Below, piece after piece: positions 25,292 to 37,554 of a DNA stretch of 64,000 nucleotides. The stretch is from Medicago truncatula (lineage: Eukaryota; Streptophyta; Magnoliopsida; Fabales; Fabaceae): positions 38,850,576 through 38,914,575 of the forward strand of contig NC_053043.1 in assembly GCF_003473485.1 (NCBI RefSeq), in the 5' to 3' direction. A program made the translations under genes and the position numbers. The stretch's first letter is position 1, and every line of letters starts with the position of its first letter. The notes under the pieces are model-generated. The model searched no databases. It had not been told where the DNA came from and saw only the letters and a program-made list of their open reading frames with translations.

Positions 25292-25510
25292 TTAAAATAT
25301 TTTAAATAACACAGTATATAACAAAAAATAAATTTGCTTATCACGAACATCTAATCTTTTATGTAAGATATCATTTGGTAATGCAATCAGGCCATCGTCC
25401 AAATAATCATAAGAATAATCAAAATTGTCATCATATGTGGCACATTCATATTCAACAATCATGTTGTGCAATATGATGCATTTATTTATTATACATTTGA
25501 GTGTATCCAA
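25292..25510 (-). mobile_element. PIF/Harbinger-type transposase fragment (plant transposon protein family)
   Basis: A 72-residue frame reads DTLKCIINKCIILHNMIVEY and ends LHKRLDVRDKQIYFLL. The CIILHNMIVE signature and a following RDKQI are typical of the C-terminal end of the plant transposon protein family (Plant_tran), which belongs to the PIF/Harbinger DDE transposases. The catalytic core is absent, so this is a remnant. The frame at 25778-25984 on the same strand may be related, but I cannot show it. Confidence 0.7.
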
Positions 25511-26697
25511 CTGCCAAGATCGAGTTAGGTTACCATCAAAACTTAAACGACAATTAATAAAGGTGTTTTAGTAAATGATATTAATTTTACTATCAAAATA
25601 AACACAATTAATCATTTTCTTAATAACCGTGCATCAACCTTAAATGATTATTATTTAGAGATGGGGGAGTATTGAATATTCGGACATATCCCTCTTCATG
25701 ATTCCTCTCTATATTCATTCTTTGACGCATAGGCCTGCTAAAACTCGCGACTTTTGTTGAAAAATTTCACAAGTTTTTTATCCATGTTCATATAAGCCAT
25801 GAACATTTTTGTAATGTGGGAAGAATTGGAAGGATCCACCCATGCGAAGAGAAGTTTGATGTTGAATATAAGATGCTAACAAAATAAACAATCCAACTTC
25901 ATTTGTAAATATTGGAGACATCTTGACGCAAGTGTCTTCGTTTATGTGATGGAACGATGAAACTGCACCTATAATGATGCTCATAATTTTTGCACATTTT
26001 TTCTTGTATTATTATTATTATTTTCTTTTTTTTTTTCAAATAGAATTTATTTTTTATTCAAATGGGCTTTGTTGATACTACTTGATGACAAACCCAAATA
26101 ATTTGACAAATATTTTTGATTGAATCCTTGAAATAAAGATAATGTTTCAATTCGTCCCCTCTCTTTTATATACTCTCAAATCTTTTAAAATTATCAGAAG
26201 AGTGCGGATTGAGAGACAATCTAAAATAAATAAAGAGATGTTTTTATCTGTCTTCCAACTATTTTAGAAAACCGATTCCGTCACGATGCATCATTTGGGT
26301 GGAAAAATCAATGTTTTATGGTCGTCATGAATCGGTTTTCTAAAAATGGTAAGGAAATAAAAGCAGATGTGAAATAAATATAGAAAAAAATAGTTTAGCT
26401 TAGTCCAACTTACCAACACTTGGTTTGTAAGATGGTTCTGGTTTATTCCATTTGGTCTTTTTCTGTTGGGTTGATATTTGTGATATGACACAAGGGAGTG
26501 ATATTCGAACTCCCCAACAATTGTCAGAATATATGAATAAGGAAAAACCAACGAATTTGTACGGTATAGGATGTGTGCTTACAAATCATTTGTGTGGTCT
26601 GGATGATACTGTGGAAAACATAGGGTTTTTTGAATAGTGTAATGGGCATTGGCTAAGATATAAGACATCATAAAAGATATTTATCTTAATAAATACT
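25511..26697. other. Intergenic, no gene seen
   Basis: Short frames on both strands without recognisable content. A GAAAACCGATTC-type motif and its complement occur near 26268-26344, which may be a small inverted repeat. Confidence 0.35.
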
Positions 26698-26900
26698 AGC
26701 AAGGACCAATGTTACCTTGGTCCAAATGGAACTAGATTCATGTTCCTTAAGTAAGGTCTTGGTTTCAAGCCTCGTGGATAAAAAAAAATGGTTGGGAGGG
26801 GATATTTGACCCACTAAAGATGACCAATTAGGTTTTTCAGCAGAGATTAATCATCGGCAAAGTTGATGGATACTTCGCATCTATTTTCTATAGTTAAAAA
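26698..26900 (+). mobile_element. tRNA-derived SINE
   Basis: A tRNA-like head with a B-box-like GGTTTCAAGCC near 26760-26770 is followed by a poly-A stretch, then GGTTGGGAGGGGATATTTGA and a body ending in TAGTTAAAAAAATAAATAC. A 9-bp direct repeat AATAAATAC flanks it (26689-26697 and 26901-26909). A headless copy of the same body lies at about 52528-52645, beside the DUF1685 gene, as part of a larger duplication. Confidence 0.55.
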
Positions 26901-27004
26901 AATAAATACGAAGAATGATTATTACTGTCATTATTATTTTGATTGTTCTTAGGAAATTGTTACAAAAGAATTGATCTATGAAGTGTGATTTATGATGATG
27001 ATAT

Positions 27005-27186
27005 TCAACATTTAGTTGATGCAACAGCTCTAGCCCAAAACTTGATATGTTTTTTCATGTCATCTGCAGACATCTTATTTCCCCAATTTGGAACAGGAGG
27101 AGTTGCACAACTTTGCACCAACCATGCTTCAGATAAGTAAGGTCCTCTTGCTGCTTTATCTTTCTCACTTTCATCTCTATTTTTCC
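27005..27186 (-). pseudogene. 3' fragment of the DUF1685 gene (copy)
   Basis: Encodes about 57 residues from KDKAARGPYLSEAWLVQSCA to ARAVASTKC and the stop, nearly identical to the end of the intact gene at 52739-53146. Homology also covers the 3' flank to about 26790 and stops abruptly at about 27186. So only the tail of the gene was copied, together with the adjoining SINE body. Confidence 0.85.
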
Positions 27187-27254
27187 CCAATTAGATAAAG
27201 GGATTTACAAAAGAAATGATTTTTTATTGGAACTATTTCGCTACATATTGGGGG

Positions 27255-27361
27255 CTTATTCAAAAGATATACTTCAATACCTTGGAATCCAAGTTTTAAT
27301 AAGGCATAACAGAACATTTTCATTTGTTGATATTTACTGCAGCCTTGCAACACTATAGTTT
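27255..27361. repeat. Peroxidase-unit 3' flank, partial copy
   Basis: Contains CTTCAATACCTTGGAATCCA and GCAGCCTTGCAACACTATAG, the sequence found 3' of peroxidase copies B (about 34770-34870), C (about 41565-41655) and D (about 50065-50156). Here it is separated from its peroxidase by the LRR fragment. Confidence 0.75.
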
Positions 27362-27384
27362 AAAAGTTCTGAAAGCTTCCTGAA

Positions 27385-28030
27385 TGGAATAGAATCTCTT
27401 TCACCGTCATTGTTCCAACTCCACAAGGTTAATCTTACTGGTCATTATTACATCAACAATCAATCGCTTTTCCACTTGTTCAAAAACTTGAAGCTTCTCA
27501 AAGAAGCCATCATATTTGACTGTCATAAAATATCCAATGCCGGTATAGCTTCTGCTCTCCGTGAGACACCAATATTGCAAGTCCGACAAACGTGCAACCT
27601 TGTTTACACTCCTTAGGAACTGCTCTTCACTTAATAAGATTAGAATGGCAGACAAAGGTACATGGGAAAAAGTGTACAAAATTCTAATTCTTTGATGGAT
27701 TTTGTTGTAATCCCTCAATTAAAGTTTCTCCATTTGGCTCGCAATTATTGGTTAAGAGATGAAAGCATCAGGATGTTTTCTTCTATTTTTTCCAATTTGC
27801 AACTACTTGATTTGAGCTATTGCTATAACATATCTGAAGAAGGTATTTGTCAATTTTTAAGATGTTCTAAGATTAGACATTTGAATTTGGACCACTTTTC
27901 AAGAATCGAGCACCGTCGAATGAACTTTAAAGCTCCCAAACTAGAGGTGTTGAACTTGTCACATACAAGAATTGATGATGAAGCACTTTATGTGATCTCA
28001 ATAAGTTTTCATGGGCTTTTGAAACTGTTA
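27385..28030 (+). pseudogene. F-box/LRR protein fragment
   Basis: Leucine-rich repeats are readable in several frames: LFHLFKNLKLLKEAIIFDCH, then IFSNLQLLDLSYCYNISEEG, then APKLEVLNLSHTRIDDEALY. Repeat spacing and wording match the LRR part of plant F-box/LRR proteins; no F-box is present. The reading is broken at least twice before 27662, and it ends without a proper C-terminus. It is inserted between two stretches that are adjacent in peroxidase unit C. Confidence 0.75.
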
Positions 28031-28592
28031 CAAGGCATGTTAACTAGCATTCCCAAAACAAGGGTTGACACGGATGTCGTATGGACTGTCAATTGCTGAT
28101 CTAAATATACCATATACAAATATACAATACTAGGGTTCCCAAAACAATGATGAAACTGTTACACTTTAGTGCATATTGTTCGTTTTGTTTCTTACTTCAC
28201 TATCAAATATACCATATACAAATATACAATACTGCCGAACCGAGTTGTCACAAGTCTTTAGCAGATTTCTTCACTATCATATCATATATAGTTGGAAAGT
28301 GTCAAATGTACGTTCTCAGAGTTTTCATGCCGAAACTAGAAAGAAAAACGAAAGCAAAACTTGTTTTGTTACATAAAAAGGTTTAGCTGGATTATAACAG
28401 ATTATCTATATTCTACTGGCTTAAACTAAAAGAACTAACTATAACTTGTCACAGGCTTTACTTTTCAAATAAAAACTAACTATAATAGCTGTCACTTTAC
28501 ATGGCCAAAACCACCCTAAAATATGTGTGAGAAACTTACATAGGAAGAGAACAAATTTGCTAAACCAGAATGAAATATATGAACCGACTCAC

Positions 28593-29472
28593 TTAAGAGC
28601 TTACAAGATGGGAGCAATTCAGACGAACCTGACCTTGATTTCCAGTCAAAACATCAAGGTTAGACAATTTCAACATAACCCTTGCGAAATCCATCCGAAA
28701 GGTTGATCCGTCATCTGAAGCATAAGCAGCCAATCTGGCAGTCTTCTCTTGAGCCATCAGCTGTTGATCAGCAAACAATAACCCTCTTCCTCTCAACAAA
28801 CTCTGATAGTAGTGAGTGTCAAAAGATGCTCCAGATGGCACTGCAGATGACAATGCTTGCATGTATGACATCCCTTTGTCACTACTAGAGTGATGAACAT
28901 TCATTTTCTTTGAAATTGTAAACGTCGAAAACGTGCCGTTGCTGCTGATATTATTCTTACTGTTGTCAGGACAGTTTAGCCTCATCTGACTGAGAAAATC
29001 GAGAGGTATACTTGGGTCTGGTTGCCCTGTTCCTTGAAAGTCGTACAGCCTTTGCTGAACGAAATCGCAACCGATTTTTCCAATGTTGTGTCCTCCTGTA
29101 GTTTATCAAGAAACCAACAGATCTCATTAGCCTTATTCAAGGTTTTAAAAAATATGTGGGATCACAATCTCAGCTACGACATCAGGGTTTTTGATGTCTT
29201 TGTGACCACAGTTGAGGCTGGATCAGGCTCAACAGTTCTTAATGCAGTCACGAAATATACCTTATAAATCTTATATTCATAAATGCATAAATGTAAAGTA
29301 ATTTACCAAGGAGGCTGACTGTTTCCCGTGCGTTGAATCCTCTAAGATTGAAGAGGTGCAGTGTGTGCATAATGTTATCGTCAGGCCTTGGAATCTGATC
29401 CGTTGCCTCCTGGAAAAAAGATTGCAGGCTATCTCGTCTGCCTGTTAAAACTGGATAGAATGGCCCACCAGC
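28593..29472 (-). pseudogene. Peroxidase copy A, only exons 3 and 4 left
   Basis: Exon 4 (28593-29095) and exon 3 (29307-29472) keep their full lengths (503 and 166 bases) and open frames, including GGHNIGKIGC (proximal haem-ligand His) and the C-terminal FDTHYYQSLL region. Exons 1 and 2 are missing. Upstream homology stops at GGAACAAACC, where exon 2 should end, and jumps to sequence that lies 5' of the promoter in copies B and C. Without a start, promoter or the distal His it cannot make a peroxidase. Confidence 0.88.
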
Positions 29473-29695
29473 CTGCGATGGCCATGTCAATTAATAAATC
29501 ATACGTTCATAAATAAAGTGAAAATGCATCAGAATTAAGAGCTTTCAACAAAAGATATATGTTATAAACTTATAGGTGTTAGGAACAAACCAAGTAACTG
29601 AGTTACTACTACAAGTTGTTAAATATGTTTCGTCGATAGTATACAAAAGCGACCTATAATTTGAAAGGAGTATTAGAAGTGCTGTTATCGAAAAT

Positions 29696-29850
29696 GTTAA
29701 CGAGTGCCCCCAGGCACTCATTAAGACCTTTAAATGATAACTTTATATGAAAATTTGTGTAATCAAATCCATTGCAAATTGAAATATTTAACTTTCTTAT
29801 AATTTCTTATTTTAAAATCTTTAAAGAGTATCTTGTGAACACTCGTTAAC
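29696..29850. mobile_element. Short MITE, GTTAACGAGTG termini (second copy)
   Basis: Runs from GTTAACGAGTGCCCCCAGGC to the complement CACTCGTTAAC. It is the same family as 12888-13044, and a more diverged relative may be at 46597-46761. Confidence 0.62.
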
Positions 29851-30414
29851 AAGACTATGTATTTCCTATTTATACATTAATTTTTCTTAATTATTTGTTT
29901 CAAATTATTATCAATCTTTATCTATACTTATCTAAACTATGTATTTAAATTGAAAAAGTCTGTGATGTTAAGGTAAGGACAATTGTGTACGTAAAAATGT
30001 TTTGGTAAAAGCAGTAGTTAATGAGTTCCCTTAAATTATTATATATAAATTTAAATTCAAAAAATAATTTGCATTGTTATGAGTAAATTTGTAAATAGTT
30101 AAAGGTTCAACCAAAATTGATCGTTACAAATAGATTCATTTATATTATGGTATAAATTTAAACTTAGAAAAAGTATACTAGTATCCTTTCAAAAAAGAAA
30201 AAGGATGATTCTATTACTTCCAAGCTTGAATCAATTTGCAGATGAAAACATTTAAAAAACAACTATAAGTCTATAACACTACAGAGTATAGACTATGCAG
30301 CATAGTAATAAACTTGAAACTTGTCTTTTAAGATTACATAGAGAGTCTAACATGCTATGAAAAATTAAATTACATTTTTTTTCGTCATTTTCTAATTTGT
30401 ATCTCACTCTCTTT

Positions 30415-30571
30415 CGGAATATTACACATCACAACAATGTTGGAATCTGTGTGGTTTCGCAGTTCTTTCAGCCATCCGTCGACGTTCTCAAATGTTGCAT
30501 GGCGTGTAACATCATATACAAGAAGTGCACCAACTGCCCCATGATAGTAAGCACTTGTGATGACTCGATAC
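30415..30571 (-). pseudogene. RabA (Rab11-type) GTPase exon fragment
   Basis: After an acceptor-like CTGCAG, the minus strand reads [20 protein letters not shown], then [20 protein letters not shown] and TDSNIVVM. This is the switch II to G4-proximal part of a plant RabA GTPase. Homology then fails, before the NKxD motif. No other Rab exon is nearby. Confidence 0.82.
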
Positions 30572-30659
30572 CTGCAGATAGAAACAATGTGAATTATTCA
30601 CATGAGTTTCTTAGTAAAGGCAGTTACAAAAATTGGCTGCTTGTTACAAATCAATCATA

Positions 30660-30815
30660 ACAATGGAGCGTAAAGCAAGCAACAATGTAGTATTGTGTTC
30701 ATTCAGGTGGTTAGAAGACCAAACTATAGATATCAAGACACCGCTTATTGTACTTTCTGCCTTGGCTACAGAACTTGAATCATACGACAATTCCATACCT
30801 ATCATTCGTAAGTTT
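30660..30815 (+). pseudogene. Unidentified exon-like fragment
   Basis: An open stretch reads SFRWLEDQTIDIKTPLIVLS and then ALATELESYDNSIPII, followed by a good donor, GTAAGT. It looks like a real exon of some gene, but I cannot name the family. Given its setting among gene fragments it is probably a relic. Confidence 0.35.
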
Positions 30816-30870
30816 GATAATCACATTTGACTATTTCGCTAAACAAAGATAGAACCAAAACAATGTTACT

Positions 30871-31041
30871 GGGGCACATCATGAAGACTGAAAATTGCAC
30901 ATCCTTAGATTTCTAGTACTAACAATTGGGGTACATCAAGAGGATTGGAAATTACACATCCTTAGAGTTCTAATACTAATAATAGGGGCACATCAAGAAG
31001 ATTGAAAATTGTATATCCTTAGGATTTTTACTACTGATAAT
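30871..31041. repeat. Tandem repeat, three units of about 57 bp
   Basis: Units start GGGGCACATCATGAAGACTG, GGGGTACATCAAGAGGATTG and GGGGCACATCAAGAAGATTG at about 30871, 30928 and 30985, and are roughly 80-90% alike by eye. Function unknown. Confidence 0.75.
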
Positions 31042-31354
31042 TTGCACATCATATTTTGCACAGGTATGCCACCTCATAATATTAGTTTGAAAGAAAAGAA
31101 GAAAAAAAAAAATTGGATTCTAGTATCACAATCGCGATTTTCACCGTCAGATCAAGCTGACGATTCAAGTTCTGGCTTTGTATTTTGACCTCAATTTACT
31201 AAAGTCGGGGCGAGAGTCGTTTGGTCTTGATTCAACGGTCCAAATTGTGTGGTTGTGTCAAATGCATTATCGATTCACGAAAAATGGCCTTTACCTCGAG
31301 AAAAGATGGATAAAAGAATGTAATAAGTTTTTCTTATTTGATGTTTAAACTTGA

Positions 31355-31790
31355 AGGTATAGGGTGTTCTTGGGCTTGAACCGGTACTTTGTTGCTTCAG
31401 ATGTTGGTTATGGGAAGATGCAATGGTATGCTTTTCACGGGAACACCCCCTTCATGTGGCCCTTTCCCGGAAGATATATTTACTCTTTGTGACAATCTAT
31501 GTCACACCGACACTTCAAATTGAAAGCAGCTTTGAGTGTTCGACACATGTTACTAGTGTCTACATGTCGTGTCTGGTGTCCGTTGCTTATAAACTTGATG
31601 GTAGTTGAAACAAATAGATTTGTATAAGCTAATGCAAGTAAGAAGAAAAGACATATGGATCTATTTGGAAACTGGTGCAATGAAGTGATCACACTCATAT
31701 CAGAAACACCAGAACATATGATTCTGCAGAGACATTATCAACACTTGGGGAATTGGGAGATAATCTGTATTGGTTTGAAAATGTACATCC
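31355..31790 (+). pseudogene. Zeaxanthin-epoxidase-like (FAD monooxygenase) fragments
   Basis: Two pieces in order: GLNRYFVASDVGYGKMQWYA followed by FHG (about 31372-31440), then MDLFGNWCNEVITLISETPE (31655 on). Both match the middle of plant zeaxanthin epoxidase-like FAD monooxygenases, where these segments occur in the same order. The FAD-binding N-terminus and the DG/GD motifs are absent, and frame continuity is lost. Confidence 0.7.
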
Positions 31791-31826
31791 AAACATATTA
31801 TTTTGAATTTTTAAACCCTCCGGGTG

Positions 31827-32516
31827 TGTGCTTCCGGAGATAATCTCCATCATGCAGAAGTACAACTCAGGATAAAGAAAATTGTTATCAATTATACTGT
31901 TATGATTTCGATTGAGCTCATTCCTTGAGGGGGTTATAATAGTATATGCTTTGTGTTAGAATTGTAAAAGGAAAACTTTCAAAAAAAATGAAAACAGTTG
32001 TAAAAAGAGAAATAATACAATTCCAACTTCTAGTCTCATTCTTCCTCTTTACTCATAATTTACTCATCAAGGCTAATACCAATCGTTACAAAGGATTTTA
32101 TTCTTCAAATACTTGCTCAATTCCAATCTGCCAATACAAGTAAGATGGATGAAAATGGATAGAGTAGACCCACTAGAGTAGGATGTCATACTCATCATGA
32201 TACCAACGCGAGAGGAGATCAACCTATAGCCAATTATTAATTTAGGTGCTAAATTATATCCATTATTTTTATTTACTTGTGTCAAGTTTTCTTATTTTCA
32301 TATATAGTTTAAATTTAAACCTACATTTGACATTAATTTCGACGTGAAAGTTGATTCCTTATATCCGCACAACTGTGTCCATGATGGACTGCTGCTTACT
32401 AGTATGTATTCATTAAACATTATGGTTTATGGATAGGAGAGAAACCATCACAGAAGCAGTTGTGACTTGCAATATCATATCTAAGAATCATTTATTAATC
32501 TCTAATTGTAAGAGTT
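31827..32516. repeat. Peroxidase-unit outer 3' block, copy B
   Basis: Begins GTGTGTGCTTCCGGAGATAA and contains GTTAGAATTGTAAAAGGAAA, CTTCTAGTCTCATTCTTCCT and TGGACTGCTGCTTACTAGTA. The same block occurs at about 48463-49128 (unit D) and in shortened form at about 41405-41560 (unit C). The first 100 bases may encode the last residues of a plus-strand protein (VCASGDNLHHAEVQ then a stop) that I cannot identify. Confidence 0.75.
32472..32516. repeat. Junction repeat, left copy, unit B
   Basis: About 45 bases beginning ATATCATATCTAAGAATCAT. A near-identical direct copy is at 34711-34755, and the eIF3c segment lies between them. Confidence 0.85.
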
Positions 32517-32664
32517 TAATTCGGAGGAGGAGCAAAGGGATTATGATGAAACTACGGTTGTTGAACCTCCGGCCACTATAGCCAATTAGTACTTTCTGGG
32601 TAATCCCACTGACAGTGTTTGGATTATGATGAAACGAGTATGTCGAAAGACACATTGTTAAATC

Positions 32665-33900
32665 GAAAAAAGACAAGTGTTTGGATGAGATAGTTTCCGC
32701 CGTCGATCAATTGAATAATGCCATAGATAATGACTGGGGAAGGTTGCAAGAGAGGTTTGACAATGTCAACAAACAGCTTGAGAAATTCATGTGTGGTTCC
32801 GTAAAGGTCCCTAAACTTTACATAAGGACTCTTGTAATGCTAGAAGATTTCTTGTCCAGAGATTTTCCATATAAGGCTGCTAAATAGATGAAGCAGAAAT
32901 TGAAGAAGAATAATAAGCAGTATGAGGGTTTGATTACCAAGTGCAGGGAAAATCCTGAGAGTTACGGTGAGCACTCTGACGAAGAATATGAGAGCCATGA
33001 CGATATTATTGATGCTGATCCATCGATCACATGGGATACTGTGAACAAGAAGTTCAAAGAGCTTGTGGCAGCTAGGGGAAGGAATAAAACTGGAAGGTTT
33101 GAACAAGTTGAACAGCTTACCTACCTAACAAAATTGGCTAAAACACCTGCACAAAAGCTGCAAATTCTTTTTAGTGTGGTTTTTGCTCAGTTTGATGTTA
33201 ATCCAAGCCTCATTGGGGGGCATTTGCCTATAAATGTGTGGAAAAAATGTGTGCAGAATATGTTGGTCATTCTTGATATTCTGGTGCAGCACCCAAACAT
33301 AAAGGTTGATGATTCAGTTGAGCAAGAAGAGAATGAAATTAAGAAAGGGGCCAACTATAACGGACCGATTCGTGTTTCGGGAAACTTAGTTGCTTTCATA
33401 GAAAAAATATATGCTGAGTTTTTCAAGAGCATGCAATGAATAGATCCTCACACATGTGAATATGTTGAGAGGCTCCAGGATGAACCTAAGTTTGTTGTTC
33501 TTGCACAGAATGTCCAGGAATATCTTGAAAGGATTGGAGATTTCAAAGTTTCTTCTAAGGTTGCCTTGATGAGGGTTGAACTCATTTCCTACAAACTTCA
33601 AGAGGTTTACGATACAATGAGAACATTAGCTGAGCTGGAGAACAGCAGGAACTTAATGGATGGATTAGTGTCACTAATATACAAATACGGAGACGAGCGC
33701 ACTCACCACATGGACGTTTCAACACAGATACTTTTTAACAGGGCTATGTCACGTTAGGTCTATGTGCTTTTCGTGCTGGGCTGATTTCTGAAGCACATGA
33801 CTGTCTGTCTGAACTTTATCCCGGTGGAAGGGTGAAAGAATTGCTCGCACAAGGAGTTGCACGGAGTCATTATCATGAAAAGACTCCAAAGCAGGTACTA
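32665..33900 (+). pseudogene. eIF3 subunit C fragment, broken
   Basis: Large part of the N-terminal half of translation initiation factor 3 subunit [79 protein letters not shown], then EYVERLQDEPKFVVLAQNVQ and, in another frame, [20 protein letters not shown]. At least two in-frame stops (near 32885 and 33437), deletions relative to the family and a frame change near 33755 show that it is dead. No intron is visible over 1.2 kb, so it may be a retrocopy piece or one large parental exon. Confidence 0.88.
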
Positions 33901-34710
33901 AATCCCTTCCTTTTTCAAATAGTTGTTGCATAACATGGCTATATTAACATACTTATTGTGGTCAAATGCATTTATATGTGCATACAATATATGATGTTGA
34001 ATAATATAATTGTAATAGATCCGAAGTCACTGCTTTAAAGAAATTTATGTTAGATTTTTCATAGAAATTATTTAAAATCAATGTTGATCTGAATTGCAAT
34101 TTACGGCAGCTTGGCTACTTTAAACAGAATTTTGATTTGATTATTGCCTGCAACTGCTCCATTCTCTTTACTGTTGAATTAATTACACTTGATATGGATT
34201 ACAATTCTTGGCATTTTGTCAATGTTATGTATTTTATGTGAGTACAATATGCGTTAAACATCACACATGCTTGAACACCGTGTTCCGCATTATATTTTGT
34301 GATGATATTTTAATTAACTGCTTTTAGATATTGTCTCTTGTCTTGGACACGAATAAGTAATTTCTTGATATTGTTAATTGAAATTTCATATCTCTATGTT
34401 TTTACTATTTTTTGGCCTTAAGTACTATTATGCAGCTTACCTCCTTTTTTGTTTGTCACTTACAATTTTTTCACTCTTTACAAGGAAATATTTTCTTTAT
34501 AGAATCTCACCTATAAGAAAAAAGCTTTTGATCAATTGGAAAGGATATAAACAAAAAAAATCTGTTAGTTTGCTATGTATGAAATGGCTACATGATGATA
34601 TAATCGATTAAGCAACTATTTCTTTCTTTGGCAACTTTATATTCCTAAATCCTTTATATGATTTGTTGAATATTGTAAATTTGCAGATTCATTTTTTGTA
34701 TCTTCTAGCA
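33901..34710. other. Remainder of the inserted segment in unit B
   Basis: AT-rich DNA between the eIF3c relic and the right junction repeat. It has no recognisable coding content. Confidence 0.4.
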
Positions 34711-34755
34711 ATCTCATATCTAAGAATCATTTATTGATCTCTAATTGTAAGAGTT
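34711..34755. repeat. Junction repeat, right copy, unit B
   Basis: Begins ATCTCATATCTAAGAATCAT and differs from the left copy at 32472-32516 at only a few positions. The sequence then continues into the peroxidase 3' flank, exactly as in unit D. Confidence 0.85.
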
Positions 34756-34972
34756 CAATACGGAGCTTATACAAAAATATACTTCAATACCTTGGAATCC
34801 AAGTTTTAATAAAGCATAACAGAACAATTTGATTTGTTTATATTTATTGCAGCCTTGCAACACTATAGTAAACATTTTACATGGCCAAAACTACCCTCAA
34901 ATGTGTATGAGAAACTTACATAGGAAGAGAACAAATTTGGTAAACTAGAATGAAATATATGAACCAACTCAC

Positions 34973-36631
<1,659 letters not shown>

Positions 36632-36742
36632 TTTCTTGATGATGAAGATGAAGAGAAAGAGAAGACTTGTTTAGGAAGTTATTGAGTTGGTTGGAATTGT
36701 AACTGAATATGAATGGTTAGTTAGCATATTGATTGATACTCT

Positions 36743-36751
36743 TTTTATATA
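36743..36751 (-). promoter_or_regulatory. TATA box of peroxidase copy B
   Basis: TATATAAAA on the minus strand, about 112 bases upstream of the ATG. The surrounding promoter (TTCCTATATAAA) is shared with copies C and D. Confidence 0.6.
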
Positions 36752-36759
36752 GGAAAGGA

Positions 36760-37550
36760 ACTAGCTAGGAATGGACTCATTAGGGTATCCTTGTATGTAG
36801 TCATCATCAGATTAATCTTATCTTAAGGGATAATTCTTCTTCTAGCACCTTTAATTTGTTCTCATTACTAAAATTTAATCGCGCAATCCTTCACTTATGG
36901 ACTCGGTCAATCAAAATAATGGATTGATGGGTTACTAAATTACTACCACGAATTGTCAAATATGTTTCGTCAATAGTATACAAAAGTTTTTAATTTTTGT
37001 TAATTTTTTTTGGCAAAGTCACTTTAGGGACCCTTTATCTTACTTATATGTAACATTTGAATTTTTTATTTTTTATATTGGTCCTTTATCTTATTTATTT
37101 AGTAACACTTACTTTTTTTTCTCTCCATTTTTTATTAAAAAACTGATGAGTTGGCAAGCCACTTGAGATAATCTTCTTTTGTTTTTGGTTTTTTATTAAA
37201 AATAAATAAACCCATAAAATCTATGAACATCTTCATTATTTTCATCACTTTGAATGACAAGCATCATTTTCATCATGTTCTTTCTTGAAGAAAAAAAAAA
37301 AATGTCTACTCAAAAAGTAGAATTTTTTTGGGAGAATGTAGAAGTGGAGACAAAATAAACCATCCGGTCACTATTATAAGCAAAAATCAACCTTTTAATT
37401 TAATTTAATAAATTATGTATGTGATCTATATTATAGACCGCATACATCATTTATTAGATCAACCTTTGAATGATGTATGACACAATGTCTTAAGTGATAA
37501 CTGGTTTTGCAATTTAGTTAGGTATATATATTTTTAAGCATTTAACCATT
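36760..37550. other. Spacer upstream of peroxidase B
   Basis: Includes the segment GTCAAATATGTTTCGTC also found 5' of copies A and C, then anonymous T-rich DNA with GGTCCTTTATCTTA-type repeats of unknown family. No gene. Confidence 0.4.
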
Positions 37551-37554
37551 TATG

